The notes: a model not told the origin generated them from the sequence alone. Shown: positions 25,057 to 32,937, numbered from the stretch's first letter. The stretch is DNA of 64,000 nucleotides from Clostridia bacterium (GCA_017458285.1 JAFTFU010000002.1:28171-92170), one strand, 5' to 3'. Numbers and translations are program-made.

Positions 25057-25377
25057 ATGCCGTTTAAATCAGAAAAAATAAAGCTACCGAAACAGTACGA
25101 CAGAAGGATTAAACTAACTGATGAGCAAAGAGAGGAAATAAAAGAAAAATATGCTTCAGGTGTGTATAGCCAAAGAGCGTTGGCGTTAGAATATCATGTA
25201 TCACGCAGGCTTATTTCTTTTATTATAGATCCTGAGAAATATGAAATATCAAAAGAACAATATAGGGAACGGAGAAAGGATGGAAGATATAAGCCGGATA
25301 GAGAATCGTGGAATGAGACTCAACGGAAACACAGAGAATACAAAAATAGGTTATATGCAGAAGGCAAAATCGGATAA
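25057..25377 (+). CDS. Helix-turn-helix DNA-binding protein
   Basis: A 106-residue basic protein has a clear resolvase/transposase-like helix-turn-helix: LTDEQREEIKEKYASGVY then SQRALALEYHVSRRLISFI at about 40-60. The C-terminus is strongly basic. The ATG follows AGAGGTGA. It is probably a small regulator. The adjacent gene is a replication-initiator-like protein. Confidence 0.65.
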   Translation: MPFKSEKIKLPKQYDRRIKLTDEQREEIKEKYASGVYSQRALALEYHVSRRLISFIIDPEKYEISKEQYRERRKDGRYKPDRESWNETQRKHREYKNRLYAEGKIG

Positions 25378-25391
25378 CGGCAGGTGATATT

Positions 25392-26231
25392 ATGTCGGAA
25401 GTTTTTAGAGTAAACAAAACAAAAGATTATACAGTGATGTCTAATCATCATTTCAAAAATAAAAACTTATCACTCAAAGCAAAAGGTTTGTTGTCTTTGA
25501 TGTTGTCATTACCGGATGATTGGAATTATTCTATTAAGGGTTTGGTTACACTAAATAAAGATGGTAGAGATTCTATTATCGCTGCACTCAAAGAGTTAGA
25601 AAAAGAAAAATACGTTATTAGACGGAGACTGAGAAATAAAAAAGGACAGGTGACTACAACAGAATACATTATATCTGAAACACCTATTACGGATTTTCCT
25701 ACACAGGGAAATCCTATGCAGGCAAACCCTATTCAGGGAGAACCTATTCAGGAAAATCCGACACTATCAAATACTAATCAATCAAATACTTATGGTATAA
25801 AATATCTATCTATCAATCACTCATCTAATAGTAAAACGGAAAATTCAAATGTTGAAAGTTATGTTGAAAACTTTCATAATATCGTAAAGCAAGTTAAAGA
25901 ACAGATCGACTACATAAAATTTATTTATCAGAATAAGAACACAGATAAGTTAGACGAGATTGTAAATATTATAGCTGAGATATACATATCTAATAAAGAC
26001 AGAAAAATTAATGGTTATACAGTACCGTATAGTGTTATTCAAAATGTTTTTAGTAAACTGGATTATGATTGCATCGTGTATGTTGTTGACTGCATTGAAG
26101 AACAAAGTAAAAAGAAAAGAATAACAAATATAAAAAGTTATTTAATAACAGCTCTTTACAATGCGCCTTTTACGATTGGCAATTACTATTCAGCACAATG
26201 CAATTATGATATAGAAAATAATGATAATTAA
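25392..26231 (+). CDS. Replication-initiator-like winged-helix protein
   Basis: The 279-residue product begins MSEVFRVNKTKDYTVMSNHH and continues with the winged-helix pattern LSLKAKGLLSLMLSLPDDW...IIAALKELEKEKYVIRRR. This N-terminus is common in replication proteins of conjugative elements and phages of Clostridia. A Gln/Asn/Pro-rich linker (NPMQANPIQGEPIQENP) joins it to a helical C-terminal domain (about 160-265) like DnaD/DUF6017 types. It may load the helicase at an origin. A distant analogue lies at 15422. Confidence 0.75.
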   Translation: MSEVFRVNKTKDYTVMSNHHFKNKNLSLKAKGLLSLMLSLPDDWNYSIKGLVTLNKDGRDSIIAALKELEKEKYVIRRRLRNKKGQVTTTEYIISETPITDFPTQGNPMQANPIQGEPIQENPTLSNTNQSNTYGIKYLSINHSSNSKTENSNVESYVENFHNIVKQVKEQIDYIKFIYQNKNTDKLDEIVNIIAEIYISNKDRKINGYTVPYSVIQNVFSKLDYDCIVYVVDCIEEQSKKKRITNIKSYLITALYNAPFTIGNYYSAQCNYDIENNDN

Positions 26232-26241
26232 TAATAACTAC

Positions 26242-26270
26242 TTGACAAACAGATTTGTTTATGGTACAAT
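26242..26270 (+). promoter_or_regulatory. Vegetative promoter before the ribbon-helix-helix gene
   Basis: TTGACA, a 17-base spacer and TACAAT lie 43 bases before the ATG at 26313. The -35 context CTTGACAAA is shared with the promoters at 17747, 17996, 32347 and 45439. Confidence 0.85.
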
Positions 26271-26312
26271 ATTGTTGTAAAATTGTTATTTGAGTAAAAG
26301 GAGTGTTGTTAT

Positions 26313-26513
26313 ATGGAAGAAGATAAGAGAGTAACTTTTAACACTACGATTCGTAAGTCAACTGCGGATATGTTTCGTAGTTATTGCAAAGAAAACTCTT
26401 TGCCAATGAATACTGTCATGGAAACCTTTTTCAAACAGTTTGCAGATGGAGAATTTATTGTTAAAATTGGTAATGGAACAATGAAATTAGAGCTTTCAGA
26501 TTCCGAAAAGTAG
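26313..26513 (+). CDS. Ribbon-helix-helix regulator
   Basis: A 66-residue protein with an Arc/MetJ-type pattern: strand KRVTFNTTIRK, helix STADMFRSYCKENS, turn LPMN and helix TVMETFFKQFADG. Such dimers bind operators, often of their own promoter. It has its own TTGACA promoter and is followed by a 16-bp hairpin, so it forms a single-gene unit and could be a control protein for the flanking early or lysogeny genes. Confidence 0.72.
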   Translation: MEEDKRVTFNTTIRKSTADMFRSYCKENSLPMNTVMETFFKQFADGEFIVKIGNGTMKLELSDSEK

Positions 26514-26551
26514 CAAATAAACGGAGGATAAATTTTCCTCCGTTTATTTGC
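26513..26551 (+). terminator. Probable terminator hairpin
   Basis: GCAAATAAACGGAGGA pairs perfectly with TCCTCCGTTTATTTGC around a 7-base loop (16 bp). It begins at the stop of the ribbon-helix-helix gene. The 3' arm is T-rich but no clean T-run follows, so termination is likely but not certain. Confidence 0.6.
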
Positions 26552-26611
26552 ATTAAATTTCTAACAATGAAAATAATATAATTATATAAATTTATTTATT
26601 GAGGTGGTAAT

Positions 26612-27046
26612 ATGTTTTTAAATTTATTGTTGTCCGCTTTGTTTTTAGGTAGAGAATACATCAAAGAAAAAACTACACCTGTTATTCCTGCAAGTTATTG
26701 GAATAACAAAGAATTGATTTACAAAGATAGAGTAGGAAGATGTATCTCGCCCGAACAGTTTATGAAAAATCTTGAAAGTGGTAAATACTATCTGCCTGAT
26801 AAACCAAAAGAAGTAACTAAAGAATCTGCGAGAGAACCAATTAAAGAGACTAAAACGGTTTATATAGTAAGACATTCACCACATGATGGTTATTTTAGTG
26901 GGAGAAAACAATATCATGAGTTTTTACCTTCCGGCAAAAAGTTTTATCAAGCTTATGATAGTGATTGGAAAGTGTGGATTACTGTAGGTGAAAATAATGT
27001 CGATATAAAAGATTGTGACTTTATATATTTGGGTGACAAATGGTAA
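26612..27046 (+). CDS. Hypothetical protein with hydrophobic N-terminus
   Basis: A 144-residue product starts MFLNLLLSALFLGREYIKEK, a short hydrophobic stretch that could be a membrane anchor or weak signal. A Lys/Glu/Pro-rich linker follows, then a compact domain with YIVRHSPHDGYFSGRKQYHEF. Family not recognised. It precedes the recombinase gene. Confidence 0.6.
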   Translation: MFLNLLLSALFLGREYIKEKTTPVIPASYWNNKELIYKDRVGRCISPEQFMKNLESGKYYLPDKPKEVTKESAREPIKETKTVYIVRHSPHDGYFSGRKQYHEFLPSGKKFYQAYDSDWKVWITVGENNVDIKDCDFIYLGDKW

Positions 27047-27068
27047 TTAAATAAAGTGAGGTATGGTT

Positions 27069-27890
27069 ATGAATAATTCAATGGTATTGACAAATCATAA
27101 TACAGATAATATAATTTACATGACGGAAATTATTAAACCAAAAGAAAACCCAAAAAAGAAACCAAAATTAAACAAAGATGGAACTATATCAAAAAGACAT
27201 TCAAACAAAGTAGCCGGTGTTTCGTCTGAAGTATTCTCTTTTAAAACCAAAGAAGAAATTAATGCTATGATAAGTGTTTTTGATAAACGCATAAATGATG
27301 CCCCTGATGCTGATAAGTTAAGAATAGCAAGACGAAATAAATTGTTGTTTATACTTGGTATTAATTTAGGACTTAGAGCTTCGGATCTAAGAAAGATTAC
27401 ATTTAAATTCTTTTTTTCAGAAACTGATAATGGTGGATATGAATGGAATGAATATTATTCATTAGTGCCTGAGAAACAAAAAAGACAGCGTAAGTATATA
27501 AAATTATTCTTCAATGATACTGTACGAAATGCAATTCTTAATTATATCGAGTATTATCCTATAAGCGACATAGACGATTTTGTTTTTGTATCAAGGATAG
27601 GGAAAGGAAAATGTTCGATTAGCGAACCAGCGATCTGGGATATTTTAAATAAGACTGCTTTAGAAGCAGGAATACAACAAAATATAGGCAGTCATAGTCT
27701 ACGGAAAACTTTTGGTTATTGGATATGGCATGAAGCAGTTGACAAAGACAAGGCTTTAGTTATTTTACAACAATGCTTTGCTCATTCATCTACACAGATA
27801 ACAATGAAGTATATCGGAATACTTGACGATGAGATTAAAGATACTTATTACAGTATCAGTTTGGGCAGTGATGGTGTATCATTCGGATAG
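27069..27890 (+). CDS. Tyrosine recombinase/integrase
   Basis: The 273-residue protein has the catalytic set of tyrosine recombinases: Arg in GLRASDL at about 101, HSLR at 209-212, His in FAHSSTQ at about 239 and the nucleophile Tyr in MKYIG at about 249. A basic N-terminal segment (PKKKPKLNKDG) probably contacts DNA. There is no separate arm-binding domain, so it is short compared with lambda-type integrases. It could integrate or excise the phage, or resolve concatemers. The second ATG is chosen because GAGG is seven bases upstream. Confidence 0.85.
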   Translation: MNNSMVLTNHNTDNIIYMTEIIKPKENPKKKPKLNKDGTISKRHSNKVAGVSSEVFSFKTKEEINAMISVFDKRINDAPDADKLRIARRNKLLFILGINLGLRASDLRKITFKFFFSETDNGGYEWNEYYSLVPEKQKRQRKYIKLFFNDTVRNAILNYIEYYPISDIDDFVFVSRIGKGKCSISEPAIWDILNKTALEAGIQQNIGSHSLRKTFGYWIWHEAVDKDKALVILQQCFAHSSTQITMKYIGILDDEIKDTYYSISLGSDGVSFG

Positions 27891-27908
27891 AATAAATGGA
27901 GTGATTTT

Positions 27909-28157
27909 ATGTTATTTGGTAATAAAATATATGACAAATATAGTTTAAGCTATAGTAGAAAAGGGAAAAAAAATGGATACAATGCTGAAATTGTATATTC
28001 TTGTATTCATAATTATTATTTCTTCTTAATCGAAAATACAAAACGAGATTATATATTTAATTCTTTATGGCATTTTAATGGGTTTAGCGATGAAGAAGAA
28101 TGTATGATTGCTTGTGAAAACAAAATCGATGAATTAATAAGTAATAAATATAATTAG
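27909..28157 (+). CDS. Hypothetical small protein
   Basis: An 82-residue product (MLFGNKIYDKYSLSYSRKGK...) behind TGGAGTG. Aromatic-rich N-terminal half, acidic helical C-terminus with two cysteines. It follows the recombinase within 20 bases, so it may be co-transcribed. Not recognised. Confidence 0.55.
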   Translation: MLFGNKIYDKYSLSYSRKGKKNGYNAEIVYSCIHNYYFFLIENTKRDYIFNSLWHFNGFSDEEECMIACENKIDELISNKYN

Positions 28158-28211
28158 GATTTTAAGATATGAGTTATAAAGAAAATAGTCATTATTTTAG
28201 GAGGTATTATT

Positions 28212-29258
28212 ATGAGTCTTGAAAAATCAAACATCGCTTGGTCAGCAAAGCAGATAGCAGCAATGGTTAAGAATGGAAAAATTGACTTCAATCATATTGT
28301 TCAGAGATCGTTTGTTTGGGAACGTAGCAGAAAATCAGCATTGATTGAAAGTATGATACTTGGTTATCCTGTACCGAGTATTTTTGCAAAAAGAATTGAT
28401 GATGGTACAGGTAAGCGTGGTGGTAATATATATTACATTATGGATGGCAAACAGCGTTTATCAACTATTAAAGAATATCTTAGTGATGAGTTTGAATTGA
28501 CAGATTTACCAACAGTTAAATATATAGATAATGAGACTGGCAATGAAACCGAAGAAGATATTTCAGGAATGACTTTTAGTGAACTGCCTGAAAGTTTGCA
28601 AGATATATTGAAAGATGTAATGTTTAGTATTATTTATTTTGATAACCTTACCAAAGAAGAGGAAAGGGAGCTATTCAAAAGACTTAATGCTGGAAAACCA
28701 TTATCAACAAAATCAAAGGTACTTGCATCTTGTAGGGATATTGAGGGTATTCTTGACATAGGCGAACACGAATTGTTCAAAGAAATGCTCACAGAAAAAG
28801 CAAGAATGAATAAAAATCAGGTGTCTATTATAGTTAAGGCGTGGTGTATGTTAAATAAGCCTATTGAGGATATATCTTTTGAAGGTAAATCTTTAAATCC
28901 ATTTACGGAAAATCTTGTTATATCTCAGGATGAAAGAGAAAGACTCGATGAAGTATTTAATTTAATCCTTGATACACACACAACATTGTTATTTCATAAG
29001 CATAATAAAGTAGCAAAGAAGCTTTATACAGAAACACACATGATTTCGTTTATTCCATATTTTGCGAAAGCTATAGATAGTGATTATAATAGTGACATTA
29101 TGGCTGAATGGATATTCAGTTTCTTCGATAGCGACAATGGCGCAAGCATCAATTCTGAATACAATGCTGCTGCTGGTGCTGGTTCTGCAAAGCCTGTAAC
29201 TATTCAGATTAGGAATAAGGCATTAGATGAAAGTTTCAAAGAATTTTTTAATAAATGA
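28212..29258 (+). CDS. DUF262-family protein
   Basis: The 348-residue protein begins with a DUF262 (ParB-like, GmrSD N-terminal) domain: VQRSFVWERSRKSALIESMILGYPVP at about 31-57 and IMDGKQRLST at about 76-85. The DGQR-type motif is intact. In restriction systems this domain binds nucleotides and drives a nuclease, but no HNH domain (DUF1524) follows here. In phages the stand-alone protein is common and uncharacterised; defence against other phages is one possibility. AGGAGG precedes the ATG. Confidence 0.8.
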   Translation: MSLEKSNIAWSAKQIAAMVKNGKIDFNHIVQRSFVWERSRKSALIESMILGYPVPSIFAKRIDDGTGKRGGNIYYIMDGKQRLSTIKEYLSDEFELTDLPTVKYIDNETGNETEEDISGMTFSELPESLQDILKDVMFSIIYFDNLTKEEERELFKRLNAGKPLSTKSKVLASCRDIEGILDIGEHELFKEMLTEKARMNKNQVSIIVKAWCMLNKPIEDISFEGKSLNPFTENLVISQDERERLDEVFNLILDTHTTLLFHKHNKVAKKLYTETHMISFIPYFAKAIDSDYNSDIMAEWIFSFFDSDNGASINSEYNAAAGAGSAKPVTIQIRNKALDESFKEFFNK

Positions 29259-29304
29259 TAAGTTAAATTATACAAATTGTATAATTTCATAAAGTAAATA
29301 ATAG

Positions 29305-29333
29305 TTGATTTTAGGATAACGTTGTGTTATAAT
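29305..29333 (+). promoter_or_regulatory. Promoter before the MrpR-like gene
   Basis: TTGATT, a 17-base spacer and TATAAT lie about 35 bases before the ATG at 29367. The gene therefore has its own promoter, as expected for a repressor. Confidence 0.72.
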
Positions 29334-29366
29334 TATACTACTATATATAACAATCGGGTGATGACT

Positions 29367-30311
29367 ATGAACGAACAATATCAAAAATTTATAGACTCCA
29401 ATGATAGTGACAGTACAAAGAAAAGCTTAAAGTTTTATTTTGAGTTGTTGGATAAGCATTATATAGATATAAGCAGCGAAACAATCACAACTATTGAACA
29501 GTTAGAAAAAGTATTTGTTATCTGCGGTATAAATAATTTTAATAGTTTAATTAGTTTTCGTTCTGTTTTAAAGGCGTATGCGATTTTTATTAACGATAAG
29601 GTATTATTTAATTTGGTTAGGAAACTTGATATTTATAAGGTTTTAAAGAAAATCAAACCAAATATGAAGCATACTTATCTTTCATCGTCTGAATTTCAAG
29701 ACATTTATAATGCTATTGGTGTATATAATGAAGATACTTTTTCTTATAATGCTCTGTATTATAAGTCTTTGTTTCAGTCAATATACGAGGGTATATATTG
29801 CGAAGATATGAGCGTATTAAAAAATCTTAGAGCATCCGATATTGAAGGTAATGTTGTTACAATTCGTGACGATAATGGTTCTGAATGGAAAACTGATATT
29901 TCAGAACAACTTGCATCTGATTTACTTGTGCTTGCTAATAAGTCTATATGGTATAGAAAAAATCGTAATGGATTATGTAATATTAAAACAGAGGGATTGT
30001 ATTATGATTCTGTTTTCAAAGTTGAAATAAGAGCATATGATTCTAAATATTCTTATCGTAGTAGTTATTATATAAGACTGCGTAAAATTACCAAAGAGTA
30101 TATAGGTTATTCTGTAGCGCCTAAAAATTTATTTCTTAGCGGCATTATTAATCGCATAAAAGAACAATACGGCAAATCCGATGAGGAATTTGTTTTAGGT
30201 ATTCAAAATAGTGACCCATTATTAGTAGAGATTTACAATCAAGAAGCCAAAAGATGTAATTATAATGTGGGCTTTTGGAATTTTAGACAAACTGTAAGTG
30301 GTAGGATATAA
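29367..30311 (+). CDS. Integrase-like protein resembling the SPbeta repressor MrpR
   Basis: A 314-residue protein has the overall plan of a tyrosine recombinase: an N-terminal SAM-like helical domain (about 1-100) and a larger C-terminal domain. The catalytic residues are not evident: the region IRLRKITKEYIGYSVAP lacks the HxxR and final Tyr pattern. That matches MrpR (YopR), the SPbeta master repressor, which I recall as an inactive integrase fold that binds DNA. It has its own promoter, ends at a bidirectional hairpin and sits in the lysogeny region. Homology is inferred from layout and length (MrpR is about 325 residues). Confidence 0.6.
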   Translation: MNEQYQKFIDSNDSDSTKKSLKFYFELLDKHYIDISSETITTIEQLEKVFVICGINNFNSLISFRSVLKAYAIFINDKVLFNLVRKLDIYKVLKKIKPNMKHTYLSSSEFQDIYNAIGVYNEDTFSYNALYYKSLFQSIYEGIYCEDMSVLKNLRASDIEGNVVTIRDDNGSEWKTDISEQLASDLLVLANKSIWYRKNRNGLCNIKTEGLYYDSVFKVEIRAYDSKYSYRSSYYIRLRKITKEYIGYSVAPKNLFLSGIINRIKEQYGKSDEEFVLGIQNSDPLLVEIYNQEAKRCNYNVGFWNFRQTVSGRI

Positions 30312-30317
30312 GTAACG

Positions 30318-30350
30318 AATTGGCTGCCGTAAAATAAGCGACAGCCAATT
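30318..30350. terminator. Bidirectional terminator between convergent genes
   Basis: AATTGGCTG pairs with CAGCCAATT around a 15-base loop, exactly between the convergent stops at 30311 and 30360. T-runs are short, so efficiency is uncertain, but the position is typical. Confidence 0.65.
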
Positions 30351-30359
30351 ATTTGTGGT

Positions 30360-30932
30360 TTATCCTTTTTTGTTCTTTTGAATATAAGAATCGAATTGTT
30401 CATAAACTTTTCGTTCAAGAGTAGAAATTAAGAACATATTTCGTTGATATAATATTTTCATTCGTTCTGCACGAAATTTAGCAGCTTGATACGATATATT
30501 GCATACCTCTTGTATTTCTTCAGGTGTATGGAGATTTAATCCCCATAGGACACAAGCAGGGGCAAGTAGTCGAGCTGCAAACATATCAGCTTCTTGTTCT
30601 TCCGGATTACGCTTTTGGAAAGTACGATACTTTTTGTCGGCAACAAGCAAATGCCCTAATAGGATATGTCCTATTTCATGAGCAACCGTAAATCTTCTCG
30701 CCGGAATAGATTCTTTTTCGTTGTAGATAACATACCAATTCCCCTCCGCTAATATAGCCAGACCTCTTTCGCCTGACGATAATAAAGGATATTCAAGGTC
30801 GCAATTTCGTATTTGTTTTATTCCTAATTCTTTGGTAATAAAATCAACTGAAACAGGTAATTGGTTGATTTTCAATTCTATTATCGTTTTCCAAACTGCA
30901 TCTCTGACATTTTTATATTTTCCATATAACAT
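30360..30932 (-). CDS. ImmA/IrrE-type metalloprotease
   Basis: This 190-residue protein has the zinc-protease motif AHEIGHILLGH at about 82-92, with a further acidic segment EEQEADMFAARLLAP as third ligand region, the classic ImmA/IrrE family. Such enzymes cleave a partner repressor and release lysogeny. The gene directly follows the XRE repressor, the expected partner. The ATG at 30932 lies behind GAGGTGG, which is buried in the 3' arm of a long hairpin, so translation may be regulated. Confidence 0.88.
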   Translation of the reverse strand: MLYGKYKNVRDAVWKTIIELKINQLPVSVDFITKELGIKQIRNCDLEYPLLSSGERGLAILAEGNWYVIYNEKESIPARRFTVAHEIGHILLGHLLVADKKYRTFQKRNPEEQEADMFAARLLAPACVLWGLNLHTPEEIQEVCNISYQAAKFRAERMKILYQRNMFLISTLERKVYEQFDSYIQKNKKG

Positions 30933-30935
30933 AAA

Positions 30936-30976
30936 ATCCACCTCATAGGATATTGTAACCTATAAGGTGGATTTTT
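30936..30976 (-). promoter_or_regulatory. Hairpin hiding the ribosome-binding site of the protease gene
   Basis: On the minus strand AAATCCACCTTATAGG pairs with CCTATGAGGTGGATTT around a 9-base loop, with one mismatch. The Shine-Dalgarno GAGGTGG of the ImmA-like gene is inside the 3' arm. This would lower or regulate translation of the protease relative to the repressor, or act as an attenuator. Confidence 0.65.
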
Positions 30977-30980
30977 ATTT

Positions 30981-31475
30981 CTATTCTTCTGACGGTTTAC
31001 TAATCACAGTCTTTAGATTTTCAACATTAATCTCTTTATGTTCGGATATACCGTTTCTTGCCGCTTTTGATGTCGTATCGGGTGGAATTGGTAGTCCTGT
31101 GATGTTTTCGATATGTTTGTTTGAAGATTGCACTTGCGACCGTGATAACAAATATTTCAAATAATCTAAGACAATATTTTGTGTTGATGAAGGTAATTGA
31201 TGGTATATATTTAATAGTTCTTGCTCATTTGAATTAACAGCAGGAGATTCGTCTGAATAATTGCTTCTCGTAGTCCTGCCGAGTAAATAATCAACGGAAC
31301 AATCAAGGTAGTCGGCTATTTTTGCAAGTCTATCGCTTTTTATCATCCTACCGTCATAAAGATTAGTCATAGTATTAGCTGTAAATCCTAAATCAATAAA
31401 CATTTTTTGCAATACTATATTTTTTTCAAAAGCTAAAGTTTTAATTCTTTGTGCAATATCAACAGGTGAATACAT
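30981..31475 (-). CDS. XRE-family repressor (ImmR-like)
   Basis: The first 70 residues form a Cro/CI helix-turn-helix: VDIAQRIKTLAFEKNIVLQ, then DLGFTANTMTNLYDG and DYLDCSVDYLLGRT, the end pattern common in XRE regulators. The C-terminal half (PSSTQNIVLDYLKYLLSR) is helical and may dimerise or present the cleavage site for the ImmA-like protein. It is divergent from the gene at 31666, with operator-like inverted repeats between. This is the standard ImmR/ImmA control unit. Confidence 0.85.
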   Translation of the reverse strand: MYSPVDIAQRIKTLAFEKNIVLQKMFIDLGFTANTMTNLYDGRMIKSDRLAKIADYLDCSVDYLLGRTTRSNYSDESPAVNSNEQELLNIYHQLPSSTQNIVLDYLKYLLSRSQVQSSNKHIENITGLPIPPDTTSKAARNGISEHKEINVENLKTVISKPSEE

Positions 31476-31517
31476 ATAAAACCGTCCTTTATTGTGAGAA
31501 ATAACATTTGTGCTTAA

Positions 31518-31546
31518 AAGTAGAAAAATAGTATTGACTTCTACTT
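31518..31546. promoter_or_regulatory. Candidate operator AAGTAGAA/TTCTACTT
   Basis: A perfect 8-base inverted repeat with a 13-base gap overlaps the -35 box of the divergent promoter at 31534. This is where a repressor made from 31475 would be expected to bind. Confidence 0.62.
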
Positions 31547-31562
31547 ATTGAGGTATTATAAT
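31534..31562 (+). promoter_or_regulatory. Promoter of the gene divergent to the repressor
   Basis: TTGACT, a 17-base spacer and TATAAT. It overlaps one inverted repeat and is followed by another at 31577. Confidence 0.75.
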
Positions 31563-31576
31563 TATAACATAATCAA

Positions 31577-31607
31577 TCAAGAAAGAACAAAATTAAATCT
31601 TTCTTGA
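31577..31607. promoter_or_regulatory. Candidate operator TCAAGAAAGA/TCTTTCTTGA
   Basis: A perfect 10-base inverted repeat with an 11-base gap lies just downstream of the promoter at 31534. A direct repeat ATTATAACATA flanks it at about 31561 and 31612. It may be a second operator or a hairpin in the leader. Confidence 0.58.
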
Positions 31608-31665
31608 TAAAATTATAACATAGACTGTTAATAAAAGCAAGTTAAATTTAGAAAGGATGTTCATT

Positions 31666-32169
31666 ATGAAACAGAATACAGTAGAGTACACAAAGGCAAG
31701 CAATATCAATATCAATGCAGAGTTTGAACGGTTGAAAAATATAGACTTTGTTCAATTAAGACCTTATCAGATTCACTTTATAGAAAATGTTATGTCGATG
31801 AGAGAGTTTGAAGAAACTAATAATAATTTCTGCCTGTTGAAAAAAGCATTGTTTGAAAAAGAAATTAATACAATCGGTGTTTCAGTTGGTAAGAAATATA
31901 AGAATTGTTTCACAGAACATCTTCATGTACATACGGATTCACCTCGTATAGCAATAGGCAACTGGAATAAGACAGAGCCTACATTTAGCGTTAGTGATAA
32001 TAATTATACGAATGTTGTCCTGTGTTCAATCAATTTGGCTTGTATTGAAAACCTTGAAGTGAGTGTCAGCGAATTTGATGATTGTGATGTGTATGACATT
32101 TATTTTACTTATCGTGGCAGTTGTGGAATGAAACTGGATTATAACATTACGGTCAAGACTAAGAAATGA
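31666..32169 (+). CDS. Hypothetical protein divergent from the repressor
   Basis: A 167-residue product (MKQNTVEYTKASNININAEF...) starts after AAAGGATG. It is helical at the N-terminus and beta-rich at the C-terminus, with no helix-turn-helix that I can see. It stands where a lytic-switch or antirepressor gene would be in an ImmR/ImmA unit, but its family is not recognised. Confidence 0.58.
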   Translation: MKQNTVEYTKASNININAEFERLKNIDFVQLRPYQIHFIENVMSMREFEETNNNFCLLKKALFEKEINTIGVSVGKKYKNCFTEHLHVHTDSPRIAIGNWNKTEPTFSVSDNNYTNVVLCSINLACIENLEVSVSEFDDCDVYDIYFTYRGSCGMKLDYNITVKTKK

Positions 32170-32346
32170 ACGGAGGGAAAACAAAATAAATGTTTTACAA
32201 TATTACAATAGTAATTTCAGATGTGATTATCTTAGATGATTTTTGCTTAAATAGGCGAGAAGCCCCACCTATTTAAGCAAAAAAGATGTTGATAATAGAC
32301 AGCATAAGAAGTTCTATAAAAATTTTAATATTTTTTTTAAAAAGTC

Positions 32347-32375
32347 TTGACAAATCAATCTGTATAGTTTATAAT
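32347..32375 (+). promoter_or_regulatory. Strong promoter of the tRNA cluster
   Basis: TTGACA, a 17-base spacer and TATAAT form a perfect vegetative promoter about 275 bases before the first tRNA. Confidence 0.88.
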
Positions 32376-32428
32376 ATTATATAGACTAAGAAAGCGAAAA
32401 AGTAATAATGAAAATCCTAAAATAACTT

Positions 32429-32450
32429 AACTAATAAATATATATAATAA
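32429..32450 (+). promoter_or_regulatory. AACTAAT/TATAAT motif before the tRNA cluster
   Basis: AACTAATAAATATATATAAT then AA is the best copy of the recurring motif, 54 bases downstream of the -10 box at 32375. Confidence 0.55.
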
Positions 32451-32569
32451 CAAAGGTTGTGATACTAATGAGATTGATTAAAAGAGTTAATCATCTTATT
32501 TCTAATAGTGGGTTTATCCTAAAAGGCGAGTGTTGCTGATTAGCTCGCCAAAAATAAATCAGCCGTATC

Positions 32570-32636
32570 AGACTTAATAGCGGTTAGGTAAGCGCAACTT
32601 AACAAGGCAGTGAAGTACAAGCGATAAGTTAAGTCT
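32570..32636 (+). other. tRNA-sized element, possibly a degenerate tRNA
   Basis: AGACTTAA pairs with TTAAGTCT across 67 bases, like an acceptor stem, and GCG/CGC with a GTTAGGTAA loop resembles a D-arm. No canonical anticodon or T-arm (GTTCRA) is present. It lies 14 bases before tRNA-Lys and may be a tRNA remnant or a processing structure. Confidence 0.35.
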
Positions 32637-32650
32637 AATATGTTTAGTAT

Positions 32651-32723
32651 GTGTTCGTAACTCAGTTGGTAGAGTATCTGACTTTTAATCAGAGAGTCGG
32701 GAGTTCGAGTCTCCTCGGACACA
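32651..32723 (+). tRNA. tRNA-Lys (anticodon TTT)
   Basis: The acceptor GTGTTCG pairs with CGGACAC (one G-T pair). The D-arm contains AGTTGGTAGA, the anticodon arm is CTGA-CTTTTAA-TCAG, and the T-arm contains GGGAGTTCGAGTCTCC. The CCA end is not encoded. Confidence 0.95.
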
Positions 32724-32731
32724 CTACATAA

Positions 32732-32806
32732 TGCGGTATGTGTGTAATGGCAGCACATCAGACTTTGACTCTGAGAGTACAGGTTCGAGTCCTGTTACCG
32801 CAGCCA
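32732..32806 (+). tRNA. tRNA-Gln (anticodon TTG)
   Basis: The acceptor TGCGGTA pairs with TACCGCA, followed by G and an encoded CCA. The anticodon arm is CAGA-CTTTGAC-TCTG and the T-arm ACAGG-TTCGAGT-CCTGT. All stems are sound. Confidence 0.95.
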
Positions 32807-32811
32807 AATAT

Positions 32812-32899
32812 GGAGGTATGGCGAAATAGGAAGTACGCTACAGACTTAAAATCTGTTGGTAGAAATACCGTGTGGGTTCAAGTCCCACTACCTCCACCA
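32812..32899 (+). tRNA. tRNA-Leu (anticodon TAA), first copy
   Basis: A class II tRNA with acceptor GGAGGTA/TACCTCC and encoded CCA. The anticodon arm is CAGA-CTTAAAA-TCTG, a long variable arm GGTAGAAATACC follows, and the T-arm is GTGGG-TTCAAGT-CCCAC. Confidence 0.94.
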
Positions 32900-32937
32900 A
32901 TTACAACAATACATTTATATACCTCCTTTTTCTTTAA

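Larger units (their letters stand above)
32170..32650 (+). other. Non-coding leader before the tRNA cluster
   Basis: This 480-base stretch holds no convincing gene. It contains the hairpin GCTTAAATAGG/CCTATTTAAGC (32245-32278), a strong promoter (32347-32375), an AACTAAT motif (32429-32450), a hairpin GGCGAG/CTCGCC (32525-32549) and a tRNA-sized element (32570-32636). A 23-codon frame at 32469 and a 28-codon frame near 32190 are too short to support. Confidence 0.55.

Noticed and set aside
32190-32276. A 28-codon frame after the gene at 31666
   Set aside because: No family, weak start, and its end is part of a hairpin.
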